Below are positions 10,449-20,222 of a stretch of 64,000 nt of DNA, in pieces. Position numbers and translations under genes: made by a program. The stretch lies in assembly GCF_004770045.1 (NCBI RefSeq), contig NZ_RQFO01000016.1, forward strand, positions 645,501 through 709,500, given 5' to 3'. Origin of the DNA: Leptospira montravelensis. GTDB lineage: Bacteria > Spirochaetota > Leptospiria > Leptospirales > Leptospiraceae. The notes below the pieces were generated by a model. The model saw only the letters and a program-made list of their open reading frames with translations, did not search any database and had not been told where the DNA came from. Numbering within the stretch: the stretch's first letter is position 1; each line of letters starts with the position of its first letter.

Positions 10449-11417
10449 TTAGTTTGTAAAAAATCGTTCCACAATTTTGGAACCTATATGATTCAGCTCA
10501 ATTTGAATATCATCTAAGTATTCATGTAGACCTTTATCAAAAATGGATTTGATATTTTCTGAACGCAAACGATTCAAATAAACTGTCGTCGCATCTTGCG
10601 CTAAGTTCCTTGGCAATCCTTCTTTAATTCCAGAAATTTTATCCAGAGCCTCTTGCATCTCTTGGATGCAGAAAAAAATGGATCTAGGAAAAGTTTCATT
10701 CAAAATCAAAAACTCAGCAATATCCGTTGGATCAACACGTTTGTATTTTTGATTGTACATCTCATGTGCAGAAGCTGATTTTAAAAGTGATAACCATTGT
10801 AATAAATCCAAAGTAGAACCCACATCATGAACAGACGGAAGTAAGATAAAGTACTTCATATCTAGAATTCTTGTGGTTTTGTCTGCTCGTTCTAAGAACC
10901 TTCCAAGCAAAGAAAAGTTCCAAACTTCATCATGAGAAATGGTAGCATCCGAACATCCATAAAAACTTTGGCAACTTTTTCGAACGGTGCTTAGAAAGTC
11001 GGAAAGTCCCATGGAAAGTGTATCACCATGAATTTCAGAACTTTCCATATACACTTTACGATAGTCTTTTACAAAGAGATAAAACTCATTTAACACTTCC
11101 CACATAGAAGTAGAAATGTTTTCACGAATGGTTCGTGCATTCTCACGAGCTCTAGACAAACATTGAAAAATGGAATTCGGATTCTCTTCATCAAAGGTCA
11201 TAAACCTTATGATATTGACTGGACTGGGACTAGAGTATCTTTTTTCAAATAACTCAATGTCACCTGTTGTATGCACAAGTGGTAACCACTGATTGGGAAC
11301 CTCTTCATGTAAGTCTAAAGATAACTGATGATTGACATCAATAAACCTCGAGTAATTTTCTGCCCTCTCGATGTATCGATTCATCCAAAAAACTGATTCG
11401 GCAACTCGGCTTAACAT
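10449..11417 (-). CDS. alpha-E domain protein (DUF403)
   Basis: 322 residues, nearly all predicted helix, beginning with the alpha-E signature SRVAESVFWMNRYIERAENYSRFIDV and keeping the family's FLERADKTTRILDMKYF repeat of that motif near residue 190. Alpha-E proteins occur almost only next to circularly permuted ATP-grasp and transglutaminase genes, and are taken to be part of the same ligase complex. Here the ATP-grasp gene lies 8 bp upstream and the transglutaminase/DUF2126 gene 2 bp downstream. The same domain appears again fused in the protein at 4654-7188, so the operon encodes two alpha-E copies. The biochemical role is not known. Confidence 0.88.
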   Translation of the reverse strand: MLSRVAESVFWMNRYIERAENYSRFIDVNHQLSLDLHEEVPNQWLPLVHTTGDIELFEKRYSSPSPVNIIRFMTFDEENPNSIFQCLSRARENARTIRENISTSMWEVLNEFYLFVKDYRKVYMESSEIHGDTLSMGLSDFLSTVRKSCQSFYGCSDATISHDEVWNFSLLGRFLERADKTTRILDMKYFILLPSVHDVGSTLDLLQWLSLLKSASAHEMYNQKYKRVDPTDIAEFLILNETFPRSIFFCIQEMQEALDKISGIKEGLPRNLAQDATTVYLNRLRSENIKSIFDKGLHEYLDDIQIELNHIGSKIVERFFTN

Positions 11418-11425
11418 ATAACACC

Positions 11426-12850
11426 TTATCCTAAAACCCAGGTGTCTTTTGAACCGCCTCCCTGGGATGAATTGACCACAAGTGATCCTTTACGAAGCGC
11501 CACACGAGTGAGCCCACCCGGCATTACATAAATATCTTTTCCGTACAAAATGAACGGTCTTAAATCAACGTGCCTTGATTCAATTTTATCTGCAATGAGT
11601 GTAGGAACTGTAGAAAGATTTAATACTGGTTGAGCAATGTAATTTCTTGGATCCGCTTTGATCAGTTCCTTAAAATCTTCTTGTTCTTGTTTGCTTGCCT
11701 TTGGACCGATAATCATTCCGTAACCACCAGCTCCGTTGGCCGCTTTTACTACTAAATTATGAATGTTATCCAAAACAAATTTTAAGTCAGCTGTTTCAGA
11801 ACAAAGGTAAGTTGGAACATTTGGAATGATCGGTTCTTCACCTAAGTAATATTTAATGATCTTTGGAACATAAGAATAAATTACTTTATCATCAGCAACA
11901 CCCGTTCCTGGAGCATTGGCGAGAGCTACGTTCCCTCTTTTGAATGCTTCAAAAATTCCTTTCACACCAAGTAAAGAGTCTGGTCTGAAAGTGGATTGGT
12001 CCATAAAGGTATCGTCAATTCTACGATAAATCACATCTACCTTACGAAGACCTTTAGTTGTTTTCATATAAACTTTGTGATTTTCAACAATGAGATCAGA
12101 TCCTTCCACAAGGTATACACCCATCTTTTGTGCTAAAAAACTATGTTCATAATACGCTGAGTTAAAGACACCAGGAGTCCAAACAGCAATCACTGGATCA
12201 ACGACATCGGTTAGATTTTCTAACATGGATCTAAGGTGGTAAGGGTAATCATAAACTTGACGAATGTTTAATTTTTCAAAAAGTTCGGGAAAGGTTCGTT
12301 TCATTACTTCCCGATTTTCTAATACATAAGAAACACCCGATGGACAACGTAAGTTATCTTCTAACACATGGAAGGCGCCTGCACCATCACGCACTAAGTC
12401 CGTTCCTGTAATATGAATCCAAATGTCTTTTGGAGGTTTGATTCCGATACATTGTTTGAGGTATCCAGAACTGGATTCAATCAATTCCCGAGGAATGATT
12501 TTATCTTTTAAAATTTTTCCTTCACCGTAAATATCTGTTAAAAATAAATTGAGAGCTTGGATTCTTTGTTTCAGTCCTTTTTCCATATTGATCCATTCTT
12601 CACTTGGAACAATACGAGGGATGACATCAAAAGGCATGATCCTTTCTTGTTCCCCACCATCACCATACAGAGTAAAGGTGATCCCTAGTGACATTAAGGC
12701 CCTTTCCGCCGAGCTACTGCGTTTTACGAGTTCGATCCCACCCAAACTCTCCATTTTTGTTTTTACGAAGTCGTAACTTTTGCGAGGAAAACCTTCGCTG
12801 GAAAACATCTCATCATATATATTTTTGGCACTATAGTCGGCGATAAACAT
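11426..12850 (-). CDS. circularly permuted ATP-grasp protein (DUF404/DUF407)
   Basis: First gene of the five-gene operon, 474 residues. It shows the family blocks [78 protein letters not shown] and [17 protein letters not shown] (the Gly-rich nucleotide loop). It ends at GSKDTWVLG, typical for the stand-alone form. These enzymes are predicted ATP-dependent carboxylate-amine or peptide ligases. Its ATG lies in a 178-bp intergenic stretch that must hold the operon promoter. The second ATP-grasp copy in the operon (4654-7188) shares the block order but is clearly diverged, so the two probably act on different substrates or at different steps. Confidence 0.88.
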   Translation of the reverse strand: MFIADYSAKNIYDEMFSSEGFPRKSYDFVKTKMESLGGIELVKRSSSAERALMSLGITFTLYGDGGEQERIMPFDVIPRIVPSEEWINMEKGLKQRIQALNLFLTDIYGEGKILKDKIIPRELIESSSGYLKQCIGIKPPKDIWIHITGTDLVRDGAGAFHVLEDNLRCPSGVSYVLENREVMKRTFPELFEKLNIRQVYDYPYHLRSMLENLTDVVDPVIAVWTPGVFNSAYYEHSFLAQKMGVYLVEGSDLIVENHKVYMKTTKGLRKVDVIYRRIDDTFMDQSTFRPDSLLGVKGIFEAFKRGNVALANAPGTGVADDKVIYSYVPKIIKYYLGEEPIIPNVPTYLCSETADLKFVLDNIHNLVVKAANGAGGYGMIIGPKASKQEQEDFKELIKADPRNYIAQPVLNLSTVPTLIADKIESRHVDLRPFILYGKDIYVMPGGLTRVALRKGSLVVNSSQGGGSKDTWVLG

Positions 12851-13028
12851 GGGGGTACCCTCTGCTTACTTAGTTAGCAATATTTGTACCAAATGGATGA
12901 AATGACCAGAAAGGATGGATTTCTTCCCCATCCGACATAAGTCCGTTAAACGGAGGATTGAATCTGTTTAAAAAGTAAGCACTAGGAAAGAATTGAAGGA
13001 TGTGATGTATACAAAGGGTACGAAATGA

Positions 13029-13778
13029 CTAATTTTCGGAGGTCGCAGCCAAATCAGAGGGCGCAATTTTTCGTTTTTTCTCCTGTTTGAGTCGAAATCC
13101 GTAGGCTAAACTTCGGAAAAAATGTAAAAATGGCAAAAATTTTAATAAAATTCGATTTCCCCATTGGTAAAAATGTTCATATCTACGTTTTTTCGGGCGA
13201 AGGACTGATCGAAACACTTGTTTTGCCAATCGGTTTGGATTGGAAAGTTTTGGTTCCAAAGCAATGATTCGGGAGAACCGAAACTCTCTTCCCATTTGTC
13301 CACGGAAGGAATCCCAATAATAATCCAAAGCAGATTTAGAAGAACCATAAAGTCCAAATCCTGGTGTTGGAATTTTTGTTAAATCGGAACTAACAACGAT
13401 GATATGAAGCCCCACAGAAATTAAATTGGTTAATCGTTGTATGGTGTGGATGGGAGCTAACGTGTTTGCGTTAAAAAGGATTTTTAATCTGTTCCAATCT
13501 TCTTTTTCGTCTTCCGCATAAGTGATTTGTTCTGAGTTTAAAATAAAAACGTCAATTTTATCTAATATTTCGATGGCCGATTCAATCAACCGTTCCATTT
13601 GTTCGGGTTTGGTTGTATCTATTTTATATTTTTGAAGATTGGGGTGATTGGGAATTTCTTCCGGATTTGGATCACCAACAACAACTAATGCACCTTCTTT
13701 TAGAAGAAGTGGCAAAAGTTCTTTTCCCAAAAGAGAAGATCCTGAACAAAGTACAATCTTTTTCGACGAAAGTTTCAT
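13029..13778 (-). CDS. short-chain dehydrogenase/reductase family protein, atypical
   Basis: 249 residues with an SDR fold. The N-terminal Rossmann turn reads CSGSSLLGKELL in place of the usual TGxxxGxG. A catalytic YGSSKSALDYY (YxxxK) follows a VSSDL strand, where the catalytic Ser sits. The C-terminal ~60 residues are basic and hydrophobic (FYQWGNRILLKFLPFLHFFRSLAYGFRLKQEKKRK), suggesting membrane association, as in some lipid- or fatty-acyl-reducing SDRs. The substitution of the second and third glycines of the cofactor loop is unusual, so nucleotide preference cannot be assigned. It is the last gene of the run that starts at hrcA, 21 bp after the YqgE-like gene. Confidence 0.75.
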   Translation of the reverse strand: MKLSSKKIVLCSGSSLLGKELLPLLLKEGALVVVGDPNPEEIPNHPNLQKYKIDTTKPEQMERLIESAIEILDKIDVFILNSEQITYAEDEKEDWNRLKILFNANTLAPIHTIQRLTNLISVGLHIIVVSSDLTKIPTPGFGLYGSSKSALDYYWDSFRGQMGREFRFSRIIALEPKLSNPNRLAKQVFRSVLRPKKRRYEHFYQWGNRILLKFLPFLHFFRSLAYGFRLKQEKKRKIAPSDLAATSEN

Positions 13779-13799
13779 AACACGGAGTCAATAAGTGGA

Positions 13800-14366
13800 T
13801 CAATTGAGAGATGGATCTTTAGTATGGTCAACAAAGTATTTATAGATCCCACCTTTACTACGTAGGGCTTCGCGCCAAACTACTTCAGGATCATCTTCTC
13901 GAAAAATGATAGATTCATCAACTTGGTCCGAAACTACCCAAGATAATCTTTCAAATTCACTCTCTAATTGGCCGGATGACCAACCAGCATATCCTTGCAA
14001 TACTCGAAACTGAATTTGATCTGAGGAAAGAACCTCGATCATAGTATCAAAACTTCTTGCCATATAAATTCCAGGAACAATCTCAACGCCTGGATCTTCT
14101 GTTTGTTTTCCGTTATGAAGGATTGATACGAACATATTGTCCACTGGCCCACCAGAAAACACTTGTTTGTTGGAATAAACAGTATCAGGAAGATTTTTGA
14201 TTAGCGATTCCATAGTTTGGTCAGTAGGTTTGTTTAAAACCAGACCAAACGCTCCGTCGTCGTCATGATCTACCATGAGGACAACGGATTTGTGAAAAAA
14301 ATCCTGAATCACACTAGAATTGGAAATCAGTAACTTTCCGCGAGTTGAATCAGGATTATTTGTCAT
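13800..14366 (-). CDS. YqgE/AlgH family protein (UPF0301)
   Basis: 188 residues, the normal family length. Recognisable blocks are GKLLISNSSVIQDFFHKSVVLMVDHDDDGAFGLVLNKPT near the N-terminus, the VFSGGPVD motif, and GYAGWSSGQLESE. The family is widespread and its biochemical activity is not established; AlgH was named for an effect on alginate expression in Pseudomonas. The ATG overlaps the stop of the upstream oxidoreductase gene (TAATG arrangement), so the two are probably translationally coupled. Cytoplasmic; no signal peptide. Confidence 0.9.
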   Translation of the reverse strand: MTNNPDSTRGKLLISNSSVIQDFFHKSVVLMVDHDDDGAFGLVLNKPTDQTMESLIKNLPDTVYSNKQVFSGGPVDNMFVSILHNGKQTEDPGVEIVPGIYMARSFDTMIEVLSSDQIQFRVLQGYAGWSSGQLESEFERLSWVVSDQVDESIIFREDDPEVVWREALRSKGGIYKYFVDHTKDPSLN

Positions 14367-15328
14367 TATTTTTTGCCGTGAATTTCTTCCAGGATTTTGT
14401 AAGCCACTTCTAATGTTTTAATATCTGAATCACCCTTCACCATAGGTTCGGATTCTCCTTTGATACATTTTACAAAGTGTTCATGTTCCTGTTTGAGTGG
14501 ATTGTCTTTGTGAACAAAGATTTTTTCCACAATAGATTCTTGGCGGTATTTGATTTCACCACTTCCGAGTTGAGTGGTTGAACTTGCTTGTCTATGTAAC
14601 TCAATTTCTTGGTTTGTAAAATCTAAAAATACGTATGAATCTTTTTGAGAAATATTCAGAGTTCTAATTTTTGCTTGGGAAGCGCGAGAAGCATTGAGAG
14701 ATGCAACACATCCATTCGCAAAAGTTAAAACCACACTAGCAATGTCTTCGTGATTCGATACAACTGAAGATCCAACTGCTTTCACTTCTGTCACTTCTGA
14801 CTTAACCAAATTTAAAACAATGTCAATGTCGTGGATCATCATATCCAAAACCACACCAACGTCAGTGATACGACTGTTGTAAGGTGCAATCCTTCTGGAT
14901 TCAATAAGAAGTGGGTGTTCGGCAATTTTTCCAAGTTCTAAAACTGCTCCGTTGAACCTTTCCACATGTCCTACTTGCAAAATCAAATTGTTTTGTTTTG
15001 CTAAGTTTACAAGTTCCTTGGCTTCTTCTACAGTTTGTGAAATTGGTTTTTCAACCAATACATGTTTCTTTGCAGTTAACGCTTGTTTAGCGATTTTGTG
15101 ATGTAGGAACGTCGGTGCTGCAATGATCAAAGCATCGGTTTCCGCTAACAATTCTTCTATTGTTGGGAATGCTTTTGTTTTGTGTTTTTCAGCAATTTGA
15201 TTTGCACGTTCCAAGTTGGCATCAAAGATTCCGATGAGTTCAGCATCAGAAAGCTGTTTAGCAACGTTTACGTGGTATTGACCCATATGGCCAGTACCAA
15301 TGACTCCGAGTCGGACTTTTTTATCCAT
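14366..15328 (-). CDS. Gfo/Idh/MocA-type NAD(P)-dependent oxidoreductase
   Basis: About 320 residues. An N-terminal Rossmann domain begins RLGVIGTGHMGQYHVNVAKQL (GxGxxG nucleotide loop), followed by the family EKPISQTVEEAKELV (EKP) motif and a C-terminal alpha/beta substrate domain containing VVLDMMIHDIDIV. Members oxidise or reduce hydroxyls on sugars, inositols and related compounds; in other bacteria close homologues sit in UDP-sugar or LPS sugar pathways. The substrate is not readable here. I chose the ATG at 15328; an in-frame upstream start at 15340 is possible. It begins 12-24 bp after dnaJ and overlaps the YqgE gene, so it belongs to the heat-shock transcription unit. Confidence 0.88.
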   Translation of the reverse strand: MDKKVRLGVIGTGHMGQYHVNVAKQLSDAELIGIFDANLERANQIAEKHKTKAFPTIEELLAETDALIIAAPTFLHHKIAKQALTAKKHVLVEKPISQTVEEAKELVNLAKQNNLILQVGHVERFNGAVLELGKIAEHPLLIESRRIAPYNSRITDVGVVLDMMIHDIDIVLNLVKSEVTEVKAVGSSVVSNHEDIASVVLTFANGCVASLNASRASQAKIRTLNISQKDSYVFLDFTNQEIELHRQASSTTQLGSGEIKYRQESIVEKIFVHKDNPLKQEHEHFVKCIKGESEPMVKGDSDIKTLEVAYKILEEIHGKK

Positions 15329-15352
15329 AGATGCTCTCAATACTCCAAAAGT

Positions 15353-16480
15353 TCAGCGGAAAAACAACTTAGATTTTCCGCCACTGCCGACCTTTTCGCC
15401 GGACTCACGGGCAAATTCTTCCATCAGTTCTCTCTGTTTTTTAGAAAGTTTCTTAGGAATTTCAACTTTAATGATTACGTGTTGGTCCCCTTTGCCGTAT
15501 GAACCAAGGTATGGGATTCCGTGTCCTTTCAATCGGAAGATTTGTCCACTCTCTGTCCCTTCCGGAATTTTCAAGTTGATGGTCTTTCCGTCAATCGAAG
15601 GCACTTCAATCTCACCACCAAGGCAAGCCATGGACAATGAAATTGTTTTTTGAACGATCAAATCGTTTCCTTGGCGTTCAAAGGTCGGGTGTTTTTTGAT
15701 ATGAGTGACTACATACAAATCACCACTTGGGCCACCATTTGGTCCAGACTCCCCTTCCCCAGAAACTTTAAGTCGGCTTCCCGATTCAACACCAGCTGGG
15801 ATTTTAATATGAATGGTTCGTCTTTTCTCTGTTAGGCCCTCGCCCTTACAAGTTTTACAAGGATTGGAAATGACTTTTCCTTTTCCTTTACAACGAGGGC
15901 AAGTGGTTGTTACACTAAAAAATCCTTGGGTTCTTCTTACTTGGCCTGTTCCCGAACAATCAGGACAAACTGTAGGAGAAGATCCTTTTGATGCTCCTGA
16001 ACCTGAACAATCCACACAGGTTTCGAGTCTTGGAATTTCTATTTTATATTCTTTTCCAAGTGCGGCATCTTCTAAACTAACTTCTAAATTATAACGGAGA
16101 TCCGATCCCCTTTGAGGACCGGACCTTCTTCCACCACCGCGGCTACCGCCACCACCTCCGCCTCCGAAAAATTCACTGAAGATATCACCGAAGTCGCCAA
16201 AGATATCAGAGAAGTCTGTATAAGCCCCTGTTCCATATCCTCCACCAGCTCCGGCGTTTACGCCTGCTTTACCAAATTGGTCATAAGCTGCACGTTTTTG
16301 CGCGTCACGTAACACTTCATAGGCTTCTGTAGCCTCTTTGAATTTTTCTTCCGCTTCTTTATCACCCTTATTTTTGTCAGGGTGATATTTAATGGCTAAC
16401 TTACGATAGGCGCTCTTGATCTCATCATCAGAGGCACCTTTCGAAACGCCTAATACTTCGTAGTAACCACGGTCGCTCAT
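15353..16480 (-). CDS. dnaJ: chaperone DnaJ
   Basis: Type I Hsp40 of 375 residues. It has a J domain (residues 1-70, HPD motif in YHPDKNKGD), a Gly/Phe-rich linker with long glycine runs (~75-120), and a zinc-binding domain with four CxxCxGxG repeats ([32 protein letters not shown]). A C-terminal substrate-binding region follows. It stimulates the DnaK ATPase and delivers unfolded clients. It sits 22 bp after dnaK in the order hrcA-grpE-dnaK-dnaJ and should be controlled by HrcA through the CIRCE at 20095-20121. Confidence 0.98.
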   Translation of the reverse strand: MSDRGYYEVLGVSKGASDDEIKSAYRKLAIKYHPDKNKGDKEAEEKFKEATEAYEVLRDAQKRAAYDQFGKAGVNAGAGGGYGTGAYTDFSDIFGDFGDIFSEFFGGGGGGGSRGGGRRSGPQRGSDLRYNLEVSLEDAALGKEYKIEIPRLETCVDCSGSGASKGSSPTVCPDCSGTGQVRRTQGFFSVTTTCPRCKGKGKVISNPCKTCKGEGLTEKRRTIHIKIPAGVESGSRLKVSGEGESGPNGGPSGDLYVVTHIKKHPTFERQGNDLIVQKTISLSMACLGGEIEVPSIDGKTINLKIPEGTESGQIFRLKGHGIPYLGSYGKGDQHVIIKVEIPKKLSKKQRELMEEFARESGEKVGSGGKSKLFFR

Positions 16481-16502
16481 AGTTTTACTTCTTTTTCTCT
16501 AT

Positions 16503-18437
16503 TTATTTTTTATCTTCATCAACTACGGTGTAATCCGCATCGACTACCTTTTCGCCACCGGCAGAAGACTCACTTGCACCTTGTCCCGCAGCACCAGCTT
16601 GGTCTGCACCAGGAGCACCGGCTTCAGGACCCGCTTGTGAATAAATCTTTTGTCCAATTTGCATTGCGACTTCTTGGATGGAATCACGAGATGCTTTCAT
16701 TCTTTCCACGTCACCAGATTCCATAGCTTCACGGCCGCGTTTGATTTCGTCCTGTGCTCTTTGTTTTTCTGATTCGTCGAGTTTGTCAGCAGATTCACCG
16801 ATGGTTTTTTCTAATTGGTAAACAATAGCTTCCAATTCGTTTTTAGTATCAGCCGCTTCGCGAAGTTTTTTATCTTCTTCTGCGTGTGCTTCTGCATCTT
16901 TTACCATCTTTTTGATTTCTTCTTCAGAGAGTCCGGAAGAAGATTCAATACGAATCTTTTGTTCTTTTCCTGTTCCTAAATCTTTCGCAGATACATGGAC
17001 GATACCGTTTGCGTCGATATCAAATGTTACTTCGATTTGAGGTACTCCTCTTGGTGCCGATGGAATTCCTACTAAGTCAAAACGACCGAGGGTTCTGTTA
17101 GCACTAGCCATCTCACGTTCCCCTTGTAATACATGAACCGAAACTGTTGTTTGGCTGTCCGCAGCAGTAGAGAACACTTGTGACTTTCTAGTAGGGATGG
17201 TTGTGTTTCTTTCGATGAGTTTTGTCATCACACCACCGAGAGTTTCAATCCCAAGTGAAAGTGGAGTTACATCAAGTAACAATACATCAGTAACATCACC
17301 TGCAAGAACTCCCCCTTGGATCGCAGCACCAACGGCTACCACTTCATCAGGGTTCACAGATTTGTTTGGTTCTTTACCAAAAATTTCTTTTACAAGAGCT
17401 TGCACCGCAGGGATACGAATTGATCCACCCACAAGGATAACTTCATCAATTTCGCTAGCAGAAAGACCTGCATCTTTTAATGCATTGATACATGGAATAC
17501 GAGTTCTTTCTACAAGAGATCTTGTGATTTCATCAAACTTTGCTTTGGTGAGTGTCATATCCAAATGTTTTGGACCAGAAGCATCAGCTGTGATGAACGG
17601 AAGGTTGATTTGAGTGGAAGAAGTTCCAGACAACTCGATTTTAGCTTTTTCAGCAGCTTCTTTCAATCGTTGTACTGTGTTTTTATCTCCAGAAATATCA
17701 ATTCCCGTTTGTTTTTTGAATTCATCGATCATCCACTGCATGACCACGTTATCAAAGTCGTCACCACCAAGATGAGTGTCCCCATTTGTGGATTTTACTT
17801 CGAATACACCGTCACCAAGTTCTAGGATAGAAACGTCAAAGGTTCCACCACCTAAGTCGTATACGGCGATCTTTGCGCTGGTTTTTTTCTTATCAAAACC
17901 ATAAGCAAGTGCTGCCGCTGTTGGTTCGTTGATGATACGTTCTACTTCGAGACCTGCAATACGACCTGCGTCTTTTGTTGCTTGTCTTTGTTCGTCATTG
18001 AAGTAAGCAGGAACAGTTACTACTGCTTTTTTTACTTCATGACCAAGAAAGTCCTCCGCAGTTTTCTTCATTTTTTGAAGAACACGAGCCGCAATTTCTT
18101 GTGGAGTGAATTCACCAGAAACGGTTTCAAATTTCACACCATCATTTCCAGCACGGATCACTTTGTAAGATACCATCTTGGATTCGTCACCAGCTTCGTT
18201 AAAACGACGACCGATAAAACGTTTCGCAGAACGGATTGTGTTTACTGCATTCGTAATTGCCTGGTTCTTTGCGAACTGACCTACAATGGTTTCACCCTTT
18301 GCGGTAAAAGCAACAATAGAAGGAGTGGTTCTTGCCCCTTCAGAGTTTTGAATGACAACAGGATCTCCACCTTCCATAACCGCCACACAAGAGTTAGTGG
18401 TTCCTAAATCGATACCTATAATTTTTTCCTTAGACAT
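16503..18437 (-). CDS. dnaK: chaperone DnaK (Hsp70)
   Basis: 644 residues, standard Hsp70 length. The nucleotide-binding domain opens [18 protein letters not shown] and contains [13 protein letters not shown] and [13 protein letters not shown]. The substrate-binding domain includes [20 protein letters not shown], and the C-terminal lid ends in the usual acidic [14 protein letters not shown] tail after a Gly/Ala-rich stretch. ATP-dependent holdase/foldase working with DnaJ and GrpE, both encoded next to it. Spacing to grpE is 22 bp. Confidence 0.99.
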   Translation of the reverse strand: MSKEKIIGIDLGTTNSCVAVMEGGDPVVIQNSEGARTTPSIVAFTAKGETIVGQFAKNQAITNAVNTIRSAKRFIGRRFNEAGDESKMVSYKVIRAGNDGVKFETVSGEFTPQEIAARVLQKMKKTAEDFLGHEVKKAVVTVPAYFNDEQRQATKDAGRIAGLEVERIINEPTAAALAYGFDKKKTSAKIAVYDLGGGTFDVSILELGDGVFEVKSTNGDTHLGGDDFDNVVMQWMIDEFKKQTGIDISGDKNTVQRLKEAAEKAKIELSGTSSTQINLPFITADASGPKHLDMTLTKAKFDEITRSLVERTRIPCINALKDAGLSASEIDEVILVGGSIRIPAVQALVKEIFGKEPNKSVNPDEVVAVGAAIQGGVLAGDVTDVLLLDVTPLSLGIETLGGVMTKLIERNTTIPTRKSQVFSTAADSQTTVSVHVLQGEREMASANRTLGRFDLVGIPSAPRGVPQIEVTFDIDANGIVHVSAKDLGTGKEQKIRIESSSGLSEEEIKKMVKDAEAHAEEDKKLREAADTKNELEAIVYQLEKTIGESADKLDESEKQRAQDEIKRGREAMESGDVERMKASRDSIQEVAMQIGQKIYSQAGPEAGAPGADQAGAAGQGASESSAGGEKVVDADYTVVDEDKK

Positions 18438-18459
18438 AAACTTCTCCTTCTTACTAATA

Positions 18460-19032
18460 TTAACTTTGTGGTTTTCCCACTTTCACACGTGCAGGACGAA
18501 TCGATTGTTTGTTTTCACCTTCTTCATGGTAATAACCAGCTTGGTAAGTTTCCACAACAGTCTCTTCTGTAAACTCTGCACTTTCCTCAGAAGCAATTGC
18601 TTCCATAAGCATAGGATCAAACGGCATTCCTTTCGGATCTAAACGTTTGATTCCTTCTTTTTCCAATACGGAATAAAATTCCTTTTGAACCATCTTGATT
18701 CCTTCTACGAAAGCCATTACTTCGGGTGTTTGGTTCGGAACATTGGATACTCGTTCCAAATTGTCCAAAGCACCTGTCAGTCCTTCCGCAAACTTTTTGA
18801 TAGATTCTTTTCTTGCATTTAACAAGTCGTTTGCGGTTCTACGTTTGTAGTTTTGAAACTCCGCACGTTCTCTTAACCAAGAATCTTTTAAAGTTTCGAT
18901 TTCCTTTTTAGCGTTATCGAGTTCTTTCTCAGCACCTTCTACCGCTTGTTCAATGGCTTCATCCGAGATGGTCTGTCCTTCTTCGACCGACACATTTTGT
19001 TCATCAACGGACCCGTTTGTTTCTTCTGCCAT
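18460..19032 (-). CDS. grpE: nucleotide exchange factor GrpE
   Basis: 190 residues. An acidic N-terminal tail leads into the long dimerising coiled coil (~45-95, [38 protein letters not shown]), followed by the short C-terminal beta domain with [15 protein letters not shown] and [22 protein letters not shown]. It promotes ADP release from DnaK. Second gene of the CIRCE-controlled unit, 11 bp after hrcA. Confidence 0.97.
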   Translation of the reverse strand: MAEETNGSVDEQNVSVEEGQTISDEAIEQAVEGAEKELDNAKKEIETLKDSWLRERAEFQNYKRRTANDLLNARKESIKKFAEGLTGALDNLERVSNVPNQTPEVMAFVEGIKMVQKEFYSVLEKEGIKRLDPKGMPFDPMLMEAIASEESAEFTEETVVETYQAGYYHEEGENKQSIRPARVKVGKPQS

Positions 19033-19043
19033 TTTTCCTCCTA

Positions 19044-20075
19044 CTATCTACTCAATTTCGTAATCATTTCTGAAACTAACTTTGAAGTGAATTCAATCAA
19101 AGGTAATGCCTTGTTGTAATTCATCCTCTGAGGACCAATGATTCCCATAGAACCGATCCTCTTTTCACCCATGCGGTAATTAGTTGCGATGATGGTAACA
19201 CCACCTAACTTTTCATTACCATCTTTTCCTATAATGGTATAAACACCATCCATAGGAACATAATCGCTAAAAAAGTCTTTGAGGAACTGTTTTTCATCAA
19301 ATAGATGCAGGATGTTTTCTAATTGTTCCTCTTCATCCTTAAAGTTTTCATAAAGGTTTTTCAATCCATCGATATATAAATTATCAACTGACTGGTTATC
19401 TGCTCCCATTGCTCTCGCAATTGATGGTGCAAATAAAGAAAATCCTTCCGGACCTTCCTTTTGTATCATCATCTGAGGGATCAGATTACTTTGAATTTCA
19501 TGAACATCAAAACCTTTGACGTTATCATTCAAATACCTTGAAATTTGGTACAAAGTCTCTTGAGAGATGTGGTAATCGAAAAATATATTCCGATTAAGCA
19601 CAGTACCTGACCGCATAACAAGGATCATCAGAACCTCTCCACCATTTACATGGATGAGTTCAATATGTTTGAGTGTATCCAGTGACCCTTCAGGTCCGAG
19701 AACCACACTCGCTGATTGCGAAAGGGAAGCCAAAACTTTGGATGTGGCGATAAGAACTTGGTCCAATCGAAATTGCATCCTCAGATACTCTTCCTGGATC
19801 CTTTGTTTCTCTCGCATGGTTAACTCAAATAGAGTCACCAAACTATCTACATACAACCGGTAACCACGTTCTGTGGGAACACGCCCACCCGAAGTATGTC
19901 TTGCCACAATAAAACCCATCTCCTCTAGTTCTGCGAGGCAGGACCGAATGGTAGCGGGTGAGACTCCGATATCATATTTTTCAGAAAGGGTTTTGGATCC
20001 TACCGGTTTGTTGTCCGATACAAATTCCTCAACCAAAGCTTTCAAAATAGATCGATGTCTAGGGGATAGATCCAT
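19044..20075 (-). CDS. hrcA: heat-inducible transcription repressor HrcA
   Basis: 343 residues. The N-terminal winged helix reads LSPRHRSILKALVEEFVSDNKPVGSKTLSEKYDIGVSPATIRSCLAELEEMGFI; the centre has the GRVPTERGYRLYVDSL block, and the C-terminus the LVSEMITKLSR end of the GAF-like domain. HrcA binds CIRCE and represses heat-shock genes, and is itself the first gene behind a perfect CIRCE centred 33 bp upstream of its start. This is autorepression by established family knowledge. Confidence 0.97.
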   Translation of the reverse strand: MDLSPRHRSILKALVEEFVSDNKPVGSKTLSEKYDIGVSPATIRSCLAELEEMGFIVARHTSGGRVPTERGYRLYVDSLVTLFELTMREKQRIQEEYLRMQFRLDQVLIATSKVLASLSQSASVVLGPEGSLDTLKHIELIHVNGGEVLMILVMRSGTVLNRNIFFDYHISQETLYQISRYLNDNVKGFDVHEIQSNLIPQMMIQKEGPEGFSLFAPSIARAMGADNQSVDNLYIDGLKNLYENFKDEEEQLENILHLFDEKQFLKDFFSDYVPMDGVYTIIGKDGNEKLGGVTIIATNYRMGEKRIGSMGIIGPQRMNYNKALPLIEFTSKLVSEMITKLSR

Positions 20076-20094
20076 TTCCTTCTTAGCACTTCCT

Positions 20095-20121
20095 TTAGCA
20101 CTCTGATGATTAGAGTGCTAA
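20095..20121 (-). promoter_or_regulatory. CIRCE operator (HrcA binding site)
   Basis: TTAGCACTC (20095-20103), a 9-bp spacer, then GAGTGCTAA (20113-20121): an exact match to the 9-9-9 CIRCE consensus, 20 bp upstream of the hrcA start. An additional left-half-like sequence TTAGCACTT lies at 20083-20091, on the hrcA side and 12 bp from the first arm. Confidence 0.97.
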
Positions 20122-20222
20122 TCTATGCTTAAAGTTTACGGATTTGGGTTTTTTTCGTCAAGCAGGAAGAAGAATAGAGCTTGGAATTTTAGCAGAGTTT
20201 GCTAGATTCTGCTAAAATTATG

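Noticed and set aside
16112..16312. Gly/Thr-Ser-rich plus-strand frame opposite the dnaJ glycine linker
   Set aside because: It arises from the repetitive GGx codons of the J-protein linker on the other strand.
17197..17613. 138-residue plus-strand frame inside dnaK
   Set aside because: It is antisense to a highly conserved dnaK region; the length reflects dnaK codon bias, not a second gene.
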